Shown one piece after another: positions 33,673 through 44,500 of a stretch of 64,000 bases of DNA. Numbering within the stretch: position 1 is the first letter of the stretch; the number at the start of each line of letters is the position of its first letter. The stretch is from Elymus sibiricus (lineage: Eukaryota > Streptophyta > Magnoliopsida > Poales > Poaceae). The notes beneath the pieces were generated by a model. The model made no database searches, was not told the origin of the DNA, and was given only the letters and a program-made list of their open reading frames with translations. The stretch is from contig CM077672.1 of assembly GCA_039707655.1 (NCBI GenBank), forward strand, positions 457,228,390-457,292,389, given 5' to 3'. The position numbers and the translations under genes were made by a program.

Positions 33673-35101
33673 CGTACATAGGCAAATATTCTCACGACAA
33701 GGGCATGAATGGGAGAGGGCTGCGAACACGCGCCTTCCTGGACGTTGATGTTGCTGAGCCCCCCATCTTTGTAGTATTTGTAGCTCTCTGTGGTCTCTAA
33801 CCTCATGCTCTCGAGCGACCAAAAACCAAATAAAAGAGGCGACTGTGTATACGAGCGTGTCAACGAGACCTTGTCCACCATTGGCGTCGAGATAGACACG
33901 CTGAGATCCATGTGGGCCTTAACCTTCAGGTTCAGCTGTTTAAGCAACGGAGTCACAATGTCAATGCCCCGACATTCCGTGTCTTTATCGGCATCAAGGT
34001 AAAGCTCCTGTAGCGATGTCGAGTAGACTGTGACGTTGTCTGTATGATTATCTATGGCCGCCCTGAGAATGCGCAAGCGTGGACAGCGGGTGACCAATGT
34101 GCCAAGGTCGGGGATGGTGCAACCCTCGAGGGACAGCTTCTCGAGCGCGGGGAACTCGCCCGCCGGTAGCCGTGTGAAGCGGACGGTGTACAAGTTCATC
34201 TCGATCGACGTGGTGCGGTCGAAGCGGGGCAGGTCGACATTATAGCATTCTTGGTAGCCCTGGGTGAGGACGAGCTCCTGTGGAGAGAGCCTTGCCATGG
34301 CACCGAGAAGGGAGACGAAGCGAGCGACCCCAATATTGTACATCCCCATACTGTACCTCAGACTACGAATAGTAATGTGGTTGATGCGGAGGAGGGACAC
34401 GACGAGGCCGAGAGCTACAGCCGCTTCAAGAGAGGCGAGCGCCGCTTCGAGCGAGTCCGGATCGGCGTCGCGAAAGGTGACACTGAGCACACGTAGGCGT
34501 GGGCAGCGGTTGATCATGATGCCAAGGTCGACAATGTTGCCGGAGAGAGATAACCTCTCTAGCACGGGGAGCTCGCCAGCGGGCGGTGGCTTGAGGCGGA
34601 GGTGACACGTGTCCAGCTCGATCGATGTGGCCCGGCGGAAGCACGGCATGGCGATCTCGACGGGACGCCCTGGTTTTACAGCAGAAGACTCCGGAAGTAT
34701 GAAGACGAGCTCCTCCGGTGAGACCCGCGCGGCTGCGCGCAGCAGCGACTTGGTGCGGGAGTCGTCGGCCTTGCCCCACTCCGTCGACGGATAAAACGGG
34801 AAACGGATGTCGAGAAGAGAGACGGCTGCGGGAAGAGCGACGCGCTCTAGCGCCGCTATAATCTTGCGGTCGCGACGTCGTGGAAGGTGAGATCGGGGAG
34901 GCTGGCCCAAAGGTCGCGCCACCGGCGCGAGAGGACGCCGGTGCGCGCGGCGGCGCAGGCACTGCGCAGGCGCACGAGGACCTGGATGAGCATGTCTTCG
35001 GGGAGTGCGCTGATGTGGTCACCTCCGTCTGGATCACAAACCGGGCGAGCTCCATGCGGCGGCGGCGAGCGCTTGAGGCGACGTCTCGGTTGCACTTCCA
35101 T
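33673..35101 (-). pseudogene. F-box/LRR/FBD gene, 5' part, frameshifted and split by the CACTA element
   Basis: The ATG at 35,101 starts a frame with an F-box (about residues 27-70: DHISALPEDMLIQVLVRLRS, LSRRWRDLWASLPDLTF). That frame stops at 34,856, while the long downstream frame (34,922 to the insertion) continues the protein one base out of phase with IIAALERVALPAAVSLLDI, so there is a frameshift near 34,870. The body has leucine-rich segments typical of plant FBD proteins (LPAGEFPALEKLSLEGC, LGTLVTRCPRLRIL). The frame then runs into the CACTA end at 33,669. The gene probably served as an SCF ubiquitin-ligase receptor. Two independent lesions make it a pseudogene. Confidence 0.9.
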
Positions 35102-35648
35102 CAGGAAAACGAGAAGATCTCCTCTACTTTTTCCTTCTGAGGAAACCTATCCGTCACTCGGCCCAGCTCAATCTTTGGTATCACGGCCCACAAAGCAACA
35201 ATATCTCTATCTTTCTAGAGATGGGACAAGCCATCCAACCCCATACCTCAAATAGAAAAGGAAAAAATCAACCCCAGGTTCGTGGTGTCACTATCTTAGA
35301 ACTTTTTATGCCATGTGTTTGGCATGTCTTAGAACTTTTTATGACTAGTTTGTGATGAATATAGTGATTTTTTTTACAATGTAAAGTGTAAAGTTGCTAG
35401 CTCTCAGTTTCGTCGAGGCACTTTGAGTGATCTTAGGATTTAAAATCTTCGAAGAACTTGTAATTCACAAATGACCGACTCAGACTCATCTGTATCAGCT
35501 AACACATTTTGGACCTGGAAAATAAAGGCTAACAATTAAAGACAAGACCTATGAAAATCACAAACTATTTATGCAACTTTGCAAATCACAAGTTTTTAGT
35601 TGGCCAATTGTCTCTTCAGATATTTTTACCCTTGCAATCCGAAAAGAG
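35102..35648. other. 5' flank of the F-box pseudogene
   Basis: No gene is seen. The segment directly upstream of 35,101 would contain the promoter of the F-box gene, but no clear TATA box stands out. Confidence 0.5.
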
Positions 35649-35698
35649 CAAGATTCCTGTTCCCCGGCAAAAAAAAAAAAAAAAACAACAAGATTCCT
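35649..35698 (+). mobile_element. Second micro-retroinsertion: 10 bp plus poly(A), with 10-bp target duplication
   Basis: CAAGATTCCT occurs at 35,649-35,658 and 35,689-35,698. Between them are only GTTCCCCGGC and a run of about 17 A, ending CAA. The layout is the same as at 11,932-11,998, in the opposite orientation. Confidence 0.8.
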
Positions 35699-35830
35699 AT
35701 TTATTTCCTTGAGTATTCTTCTTACCTAAACTTTTTTTTCTGATTTTTAGTGGGTATGCTTATAATATTATTTAGTTAGATAGGAATATATCAATATCCA
35801 GTTGTGTACAATTTTGAAATCAAGAACCAC

Positions 35831-37043
35831 CGTGATGTTGATCCTTTTGAAAAAGGAATATATTAATATTGCAAAGATACCAATTACATTCAGACTCTGC
35901 ACCAACAAGATGTCTCAAAGACATTCAGGATGCACACAGCCCGAAAAGAAAACAAAACAGAAAGGTAAAAAACAAAGGTCTCGTCACAGTGATCAACTCC
36001 TCTTAGCAGCAACACACAAACCACCACAAAAGACAACACCCGGAAAACATAAAATGTCTCCAAAAGTGACACCTTCATGAAGGAAACAGTGCACAAGCGT
36101 CATCGTCGTCCGATTCAAGATCTTAGGTTTTCACCCTGGAGAAAGTCCAAGCTCTCAAAACAATTGTGAGGCACAACCAATGAAGGTCAGACCTTAGGTT
36201 TTCACCCTGAAAGTCACGACTCGGCACCCGAGGAGCACCACCAAAAATGAAATCCTCCAGTGCTGCCGCCCCCACTTGTCACTGCTACTTCTGAAAGCTA
36301 TCAAACACCTGGCTGACTCCATCGCCTCCAAGGCCCCCCGCCGCCTTACTGATCCTCCGATCTCAGCCACCATGACTTTCTCCACCGCTGTCTACGCCAT
36401 GGAAATCGAGATACCGACATGTCTCATGGTGTCAACAAACAATAGAGCTTCGCGCTGCGCCCTCATGGCCGCGTAGGCTGATATGGACGTGCACGACCGG
36501 ATTCTATCCGATCCAGATATCCTTGGGCAAGATCTTCGGTAGCAGTTCCGGAACACGTCGACGGCCAGATCGAGGAGGACGGATCATGCAGATCGTTGCC
36601 GTGATGCGATAAGAGCACTAGGACCGCCACCACACCGCTGCCCTCCACTACGTCGACGCCATCGCCGCCACGGCGGAGGACACCGGCCCCCGCTGGCCAC
36701 AGTCCGCGCCGCCAGCTGAAGACGAGCGCCAGATCTGGGCGGATCCCTCGCCTGCACGATCCGCCACCTCGAAGCCCACCGTGCGCCACCGGTCCCGAGC
36801 GCTGCCGCCGTGGAGATCCACCACCGCGACCCTCACCATCGCGGTGTCCCGGCCTAGCCGCGTCGCCCCATGGCGGAGGCCCTCCGTGAGAAGGCGAAAC
36901 GTTATGACGCCGCCGATGCGGCCAGGTTTCACCCGGTCGTCCTCTGGCGGCGGCGAGGGAGGAGGGAGGGAGAGGAGGGTGCTCGCGGTGGCGGCGGGAG
37001 CGTCCTCCCCGTCACCCACGGGAGCGACGTGATGTTGATCCTT
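35831..37043 (-). mobile_element. LINE-type retroposon, 1.18 kb, with 16-bp target duplication
   Basis: CGTGATGTTGATCCTT is repeated at 35,831-35,846 and 37,028-37,043. The insert 35,847-37,027 reads on the minus strand from a GC-rich 5' part to an AT-rich 3' end (TTAATATATTCC followed by a T/A-rich tail). Two minus-strand frames (37,019-36,648 and 36,789-36,463) are rich in Arg, Ser and Gly and show no RT or endonuclease, so the element cannot move by itself. Variants of the CAGGGTGAAAACCTA motif occur twice (36,125-36,215), as in the 6.4-7.1 kb retroposon. Confidence 0.85.
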
Positions 37044-37771
37044 ATCCTATCTATTCGTATTTTACTGGATAACAAGAATCCAAAGGCGTTTTAGGTGCTT
37101 CAGGAAAAGGTCTGAGGAGCGGATCCACTCTACGAGTATGTAGCACCTCAAGCTTTGGTTTCAAATACGACAGTTCTAATTCAAAGCCATTGGTGATCTG
37201 GTTCGTGCGATGCCTCACACCTTTTCTTCATCTAAACCTGGAGTTGCTCCAGTTCTCAAGGTTACCGGAAGAAGCCGTGACCCAGCGACAGGAAGAGTGG
37301 ATGGCCACTTGAAGTATGTTAAGCATATGTTGTGATTGTAATTTAGGCTTGTCTTGTAATCTACTCCCAACGTTCTTGTATTATGGGACGGAGAGAGTAG
37401 AAAAAAATGCTTCATTGTCGTGTCGTATGGTGACCGTCATGTACTTGGTCGCATTCTGCCTATAATATGAAAAACTATCAATGCACCAGTGTAAATGTTT
37501 TCACTAATAAATATACATATACCCCTTGCATTATATATCTCAAACTTAAGTAGTTGTTATGTTCAAATGTGAGCTATGTTAATCGTATAGGTTTTCAGAT
37601 TCTGCACTGTATTGATTTTTCATAGAGCATTGAGGCTGTAGATTAGCATGTCATGCTCATGATATTCAAGAAATCGAGAAGTATCATTTGAGGCACAAAA
37701 CTAGAACATTCGTCTCATGCTGGTTGTGCCATGTGGTGTGTCCGTGTGTGCTAAGTAGGAGCTTTGGAGAT
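37044..37771. other. Intergenic with a small Stowaway remnant
   Basis: No gene is supported. At 37,371-37,402 a TACTCCC...GGGACGGAGAGAGTA stretch is the collapsed remainder of a Stowaway MITE: both ends with almost no inside. Confidence 0.5.
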
Positions 37772-38178
37772 CGAAAGTGCTCTTCTAATCCCGAGCTCAC
37801 ATGAGCTCGGGTGAACAGTAAAATCAAAAAAAATAGTAAAAAAATTCAAAAAATTCTGAATTTTTTTTGTGAGAAACATTGATGTTTTTTCCACATGCGT
37901 GCAAATTTTCATCACCATATGACATTCGTGGAAAATGTGGCAAAAAAAACAAAATCGATGCTCCAAAAAGTCATTGGAGCATCGATTTTGTTTTTTTTGC
38001 CACATTTTCCACGAATGTTATCTAGTGATGAAATTTTGCACGCATGTGAAAAAAACATCAATGTTTCTAACAAAAAAAAATCAGATTTTTTTTATTTTTT
38101 TTATTATTTTTTTTGATTTTACTGTTCACCCGAGCTCACATGAGCTCGGGATCAGAACAGCTGCGTCCCTTTGGAGAT
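37762..38178. mobile_element. Foldback MITE, about 397 bp, with 9-10-bp target duplication
   Basis: CTTTGGAGAT flanks the element at 37,762-37,771 and 38,169-38,178. Inside, almost the whole element is one long hairpin. The arms begin ATCCCGAGCTCACATGAGCTC, run through GTGAACAGTAAAATC and poly(A/T) tracts, and meet at a centre around 37,975. The 9-10-bp duplication suggests a Mutator-type MITE. Each end is itself a palindrome (GAGCTCACATGAGCTC). No coding capacity. Confidence 0.85.
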
Positions 38179-38204
38179 ATCTTAGTATTCTTTTTTTCTT
38201 TCCC

Positions 38205-38341
38205 ATACTGTGGGGACGGCCGGATCGTGACCGTCATGTGTGTCGTTGGACGCCTTGGCGGAGACGGCTGATGGGCGATCTGTTCCGCTGGGCTCGCCGG
38301 TGCATCCGAGTTGTATGTCGGCGATGGTCGTGCTGGTCCAT
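38205..38341 (-). pseudogene. Small two-exon gene, copy 3, truncated and frameshifted
   Basis: From the ATG at 38,341 this matches exon 1 of the copies at 4.2 and 19.5 kb (ADIQLGCT, GEPSGTDRPSAV). The matching frame is one base off the ATG, so there is an early frameshift. Similarity ends near 38,205, before the WYH-DTAPYS block, and exon 2 is absent. Its 5' flank (38,342-38,566, continuing after an insertion at 39,724) matches the flank of copy 1. Confidence 0.75.
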
Positions 38342-38560
38342 GGATACGGAGTACGGAGTACGTACGTGCGCTCCGTGGGTTTGGGCCTAATTTGAATCAC
38401 ACGTACGATACGATCGTGCGCGACTTACTCTATTATATATCTATATATATACTACTACTACGTCTCCGTCAGGTATGGGAGTTGTGGAATCGTATGACGT
38501 GCGACTCCTTTCTGTAATCGAGAGCGAAAGCGGCTTGGACATTTGCAGCCAATCGTGGCT

Positions 38561-39723
38561 CTTGACAACTATACCACGCTTGTAGCGAGGTGAACGTCGT
38601 GCTCGCCTACTACACAGCTCACAGGTTATGGGCTGGGCCCAACAACCTTGTTCCATGGAAATAACATCAGTATTTCAGTGATAGCCTCATTCTGTTTCTT
38701 TTTTATATTAACTTTCTTTCTTTATATTTTTACAATATACTAAACACATATATTCTAAAAAATAATTACTTAAATTTTGAAAAGCGTCCATCGCACGTTT
38801 ACAAATATTCATGCCGTGTAAACAAATGTCCACGCAATTTTTTTAAAAAAGTTCGTACCATTCAGAAAATTGGTCGTGACATTTCAAAAAAAGTTCACAT
38901 ATTTCAAAAAACATGTTCATGATATTTGAAAAAAATTAAACATTACATATAAAATGCCCATGTAATTTAATATTTTGTACCATTCAAAAAATTGGTCGTG
39001 ACATTTCAAGAAAGGTCACATATTTCAAAAAATATGTTCATGACATTTGAAAAAACTAAACATAATAAATAAAATGCACATGTAATTTAATATTTTGCAC
39101 CATTCAAAAAATGTTCGTGTCATATATGAATGTTCACACGTTTCAAAATATGTTCCTGACTTGTTTTAAAAAACGTTAATGGAATTTTATATATTTTTTC
39201 AAAAATATTTCATACCATTCAGATATCAATATGTATTTGAATTGTTTCATATTTATTCAAAAAAAATCTAACATGTATTTGTAAAAATGTTAATACAATG
39301 AAAACAATGTTCACGTAATTTCAAAAAGTTGTTTTGTAACATTCAAAAAAATATTTGCTGCGCTTTTGAAAAATATTTAACACGTATTTAAAACATGTAT
39401 TTGAAAAATGTTCATCATATATTTGAAAAATGTTCAATGTGTATAAAAATTATTCCAAATGTCTACAAAATAATTACAATATGTATTGAAAAAGTAGACA
39501 TGTATTGAAAAAGAACGTAGGGAGAAAATCGGTACAGAAACAAAGAAAACCGACACAGAAAACACACATAAAAAGAAAAAAAAATCCATATGGAAGCTAC
39601 TAAAACCGATCTGAATCGGTCATAGAAGCTTCCTAAAACCCGCTCCCGAGGAACTCATATTGGGCCGACCCATCTTGTGATCACCTATTGTGAGACGGAG
39701 TAGATATAGCTCTCGCCTTGACA
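38561..39723. mobile_element. 1.15-kb insertion in the 5' flank of copy 3, class unresolved
   Basis: In copy 1, the sequence TCTTGAGCAATGGTCC continues directly to GAACTCATCAAACC. In copy 3 the same sequence is split: CTTGACA at 38,561-38,567, then 1,149 bp of AT-rich sequence, then CTTGACA at 39,717-39,723 and the continuation. The 7-bp direct repeat is therefore a target duplication. The inside is full of a loose ~60-bp repeat around TTCATGACATTTGAAAAA. Terminal inverted repeats are weak. Mutator or hAT origin is possible. Confidence 0.7.
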
Positions 39724-41159
39724 AATGGACCGGAATGAACTCATCAAACCCGGGCAACGCCTCTTTCTCTTATGGGCCATCAATCGTTATTGTTGTACAA
39801 ACAATTATTTTTCTTTTATTGCTTGTGAGCAGTGATCTGATTGCGGTCTACATTTTGGTCGTTGTGGCACGTTGGTCAGGGAACGTCTCCATGGTGGCTT
39901 GGACCTCGATGCATCGCGTCCAGACAAACAAGTTAGAAGAAATGTCGATTCCACTGTCATTAAACCATAAATCCCGATCCTGGACCAACATCTTGTCCCG
40001 GATGTTGATGATGAAAGATAGCAAACCACCAGTGACACACAAAACAACTGATATCACCGGCACAAACAATGAGCAAGAAAATGAGGCCATTGACTTGATG
40101 ACACCACATCAACCATTGACATAGTGAGAAAGAAGTTGAGACCAATTTATTCGATGTGGTGCCACTCTCACCACTCTAGTGCCACTAAAGGGAACACATA
40201 CCCTACCTTTGCGAACACCAGGTAAGAGAAACGGGGATATGCCGCTAAAGAGATGAAAGGAGGAGGGTGAATACCTTAGCAAAACATATTTAGGAAGATC
40301 AACCAGTCCATCTTCCTAATAAATATGGTTCGCGATAATGAACTTGTGAGAATAAAGAGGCGAGATTGCCGGATACCATAATAACATTACCACATAATGC
40401 AAAATATCAAGACTTCAGTTTTACTTTCTTTTGGAAAACAAGACTCGATGATTTCTTGGGAGTGTAGGGATTAACCAACACCATTGTACACCTAGTTAAT
40501 TTACCAAGAGAATGGTTGTTCCGAAGCAAGACCAAGTATCCACAAAACCTAATAGCAGATCGAGACTATCATCCATGTTTGTAACTTATACCTTCATAGC
40601 ATCTGCTACAAATAACCACACCTTCTCAATCACAGGGAAGTAATCCTAACAATGACAAAATAAAGAAATGTACTAAGCATAATATTTGCGAAGAAAGCTA
40701 GAGGTTCAAACGGGGGTATTGACAAGGGAGGGTTCCATTTAAAATGTCAAGATTGTGCAGTGTGAATAGAAACAACAATTAAATTTCACATTGACTAGGA
40801 AAAATGACCTCATATTAAATCAAAGACCTAGTAAATGATATAAAATTTTCAAATATTAAGGGGAAGGATAAAATAAATCCAGCTTGAGACACGTGCTCTA
40901 TAAATATAGCAAAAGGGAGTTCAAAGACAGTTGGATTGAATGGACATGATTATGATGATCATCTCATCATGTGATGTAATCTGGCTTATTGAATAAATAA
41001 CATGTGGCAACCTTTAAAAAAAAATATGTCAAACTTCTTTTTGCGTATTTTCCTGCCTCACATTTAAAAAAAAAAATCTTCCACACAAAATAAACAACAA
41101 AGGAAAAGAACAACTTGTCTTTTTTTTTTTTTAAAAAAGACCTTGTTGTACACGTCCAC
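39724..41159. other. Intergenic, no supported gene
   Basis: The first 40 bp match the 5' flank of small gene copy 1. A 144-codon frame (39,690-40,124) starts inside that repeat and has a hydrophobic stretch (about 39,790-39,880), but no homologue or splice support is visible, so I do not call it a gene. The rest is AT-rich. Confidence 0.5.
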
Positions 41160-41599
41160 CACTTCACCACCAAGAATTAAATAAAACTCTCCAATGCAAG
41201 GCAACAAGAAGAAAAAAGATGATAATCATAAGCAACTAAATCACCAGGCACCACAAAATCCTATGGCCAGAGTCCAACACAAGGAGAGAGCCAAAGAAAC
41301 GATGATAAATAATCCCCAAATTTCACTCAAACAAGAGTCCAATTTCTACCTCGAAAGATCCAAACCCTAGCCCACCCATCCACCCTGCGGCTGAGGTCTC
41401 ACCACCAACCCGAGAGACGGAATCCAGTCCAAGTCCTCCTCAACCCTCGGCCTCGCAACTGCTACCACTACTCCCGGAGGGAGGGAGGGAGGGAGACCCG
41501 ATAACAATAAACAAACCCACCCGCCGTAAAAGACTAAATTTTTATTCCACCTTCGGCCGCCGCCGCCCGCCCCGCCCCGCCCCGGCTACGCGCGGCGGC
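41160..41599 (+). promoter_or_regulatory. Probable promoter and 5' leader of the TOC159-like gene
   Basis: Base composition rises sharply in GC toward the ATG. A GGGA tetranucleotide repeat occurs at 41,477-41,498 and CCCGCCCCGC just before the start. The transcription start is not determinable by eye. Confidence 0.4.
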
Positions 41600-44500
41600 A
41601 TGGCGCTCCTCATCCGCGCGCCGCTCACCTCCTTCGACGACGAGGGGTACGCCTCCTCGCTCTCCTCCGGCGCCGCGTCCCCGTCCCGCTCGCCCTCGAC
41701 CTCTCCCCCCGTGGCCCAGCCTCGCCCGCTCGGCGCCGCCGTCCTCGGCGCGCCGCGGGTGGCCGCGCAGCTCTCCTCGTCCACGGACGACGAGGCCGAC
41801 CTGTTCGACGACGCCGCCGGGTCGTCCGGGGACGAGGTGCTCGAGGAGGTCTCCAACGGCTTCTTCCGCATCGCCAGGGTGCCCCCGCCCCCGCCCTCCC
41901 CATCCTCGGACGAGGCCACGGCCCCCTCGCCCGCTTCCGCGGCCGGCGGCGGCTCCGCGTCTTCCGGGGAGAGCGAGTACTTCGGCGCGGCGGAGGGGAC
42001 CTCGGAGGAGGAGGCCGCCGACGACGTGTTCGTCGACGCCGGGACGGGGAGCAGGCTGGAGGAGGATGGCAGCGCGGGCACGGGCAACAGGGGCGCCGAG
42101 GGCTCGCTGGATGGGAGCTTCCTCAGCTCCATGAGCGTGCTGGACGACGGAGCCGCGTTGGGTGATTTGGTAAATCTCTCAGATGTTTCTGTGATGAATG
42201 GTGGTCAACAGGGAGGCGAAGATGTTGTTGGTGCTGAGGCTGTCGACGGCGTGGAGCCTGAGCCTTCCACTGGTGACGCTGGTGGCACGCCCATTGTGGA
42301 TGCTTTGGAGGAGAATGTTGGGGGATCTGAGAAGGAGGTTGTGGAATTGCCTCCTGCTGTGAATTCTACTGAAGAAGAAGATGCTGGCCTTGAAGTTATC
42401 AATGCTGACTCTGATGCAACAGATACCAAGCACGAGGTTGCTGAATTGCCTCATGTGGTGAGCTCTACAGAAGCAGAAGCTACTGGTCCCGAAGTTCACA
42501 ATGCTGACTCTGATGCAGAAGATACCACGCCCGAGCATGAGGTTGCCACACATTCTGAAGATGCCAGTCCTGAACATGTTGCCGCAAGAGATGCCCCAGT
42601 TGATCCTGCGGAAGGTCATACCAATGTTGATAGCTCACAGTTTACTGTTGATGGTGGTCATCGTAAGGTAGATGGTGAACCTGATGGCGTTTACGAACCT
42701 TCTGATGAACCTGCATCTGTACCAAACATTGGGACAAACAATGCTTTGGAATCTCCTGGAAAAGAAATGGAGGACAATGTGCCTGCCTCCAAGGGCACAC
42801 GCTTCGGTTTGGATGATTCAGATGAGGATCAGCTGGATGATGATTATGAAGTGGAGGAGTTGAGTGGAAAGGAGACTGAGCTTTTTGATTATGCAGCTTT
42901 AGCTGAGCTTCTGAGGGCGACAAACAGATCACCTGCACAGGGCAAAGCCAAGGTGTTTCCAGTTGAAACCTCTGATTCCATCCAACCGTCCCATACCGTG
43001 GTCGGTGTCCCTAGGACAAGTGTGGCTTCTACTCATGTGGTGGATGCAGTTGCTGACCCGGAGAGCGCGATGACTGATGAGGAGAAGAAGTTGTACATAA
43101 AGGTGGACATGGCACGAATCAAGTATTTGCGCCTTGTGTATAGATTAGGGTATGACACCGAACATCAGGTACCTGTACAAGTGTTATATCGGCTCAGTCT
43201 CGTTGAAGGCTTCAGGCACATAAGGATGGCAAACCATTCCTCCGAGCTTGAGAATGCCTGGAGCAGGGCTTTGCAGCTTGAGGCAGAGGGAATAGATGAC
43301 TTGGAATTCTCCTGCAATGTATTGGTCCTTGGGAAGACAGGGGTGGGAAAGAGTGCAACGATAAATTCCATCTTTGGCGAGGATAAATCCAAAACAAATG
43401 CTTTTCTACCAGCAACATGTTCCGTGAAGGAAATTACTGGAGTTGTTGGTGGTGTTAAATTTCGTGTCATTGACACTCCAGGACTTGGGACTACAGTTAG
43501 GGATGAAAAATCAAACAGGAAAATGCTCAAGTCTGTTAAGAAATATATCAAGAAATGCCCCCCTGACATCGTTTTGTATGTTGATCGGATCGATACCCAA
43601 CGGCAGGGTGCTGACGACCTATCCCTATTGCAATGTATTACCAGTGTCCTAGGCCTGCCAATATGGTCGAAGGCCATTATCACCCTTACTCACTCAGCAG
43701 CAGATCCTCCTCCTGAAGGACCTAGTGGCTCCCCAATTAACTATGAGATGATTGTGACTCATCGGACTCATGCGCTTCAGCAAAGCATCAAACAGACCAC
43801 TAATGATCCTCGGATTGAGAATCCAGTCGCTCTTGTGGAAAATCATCACCTTTGTCGGAGGAACATGGAGGGTGAAAAGGTGCTTCCTAATGGCCTTATC
43901 TGGAAGCGTCTGCTCCTCCTCCTGTGCTACTCACTGAAGATGGTTGCTGAGATTGATACTCTTTCAACCTGCCGTGCTGCTTCTCCAAGCCTCTTTGATC
44001 TCCGTCTCCAGATGCCTCCACTTCCTTACTTCTTGTCATCTTTGTTGCAATCTAGAGAGCACCCCAGGCGTGCAAATGAACAGAAGGTTGATAGTATGGA
44101 CTCAGATGTTGATCCTGATGAATTGTTGGATGAGGATCAAGAGGATGAAGAGTATGACCAACTTCCTCCCTTTAAGCCATTAAGTAAATCACAGGTTGCA
44201 AAACTCTCCAAAGAGCAGCAGAAACTGTATTTCGATGAGTATGACTACCGAACCAAGCTTCTTCAGAAGAAGCAGTTGAAGGAACAGCGCAGAAGATTAA
44301 AGGAAATGAAGAAGAGTGAGGGCAATAATTATGATGTACATGTGGAGAATGATCATCCTGATGACGAGTATGACAATGATAGATCTCTTATGCCAGACTG
44401 GGCCTTGCCATCTTCATTTGATTCCGATGATCCAGTATACCGCTATCGGTGTCTTGAACCTGCAAGAAACCTTCTGGCACGTGCTGTTACCAACCCTGAA

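Noticed and set aside
39690..40124. 144-codon frame with a hydrophobic stretch
   Set aside because: Its start lies in the repeated flank of the small gene family, no homologous frame exists in copy 1, and no family motif was seen.
41542..42132. 196-codon minus-strand frame opposite the TOC159 N-terminus
   Set aside because: It mirrors GC-rich, acidic-domain codons of the real gene and has no domain of its own.
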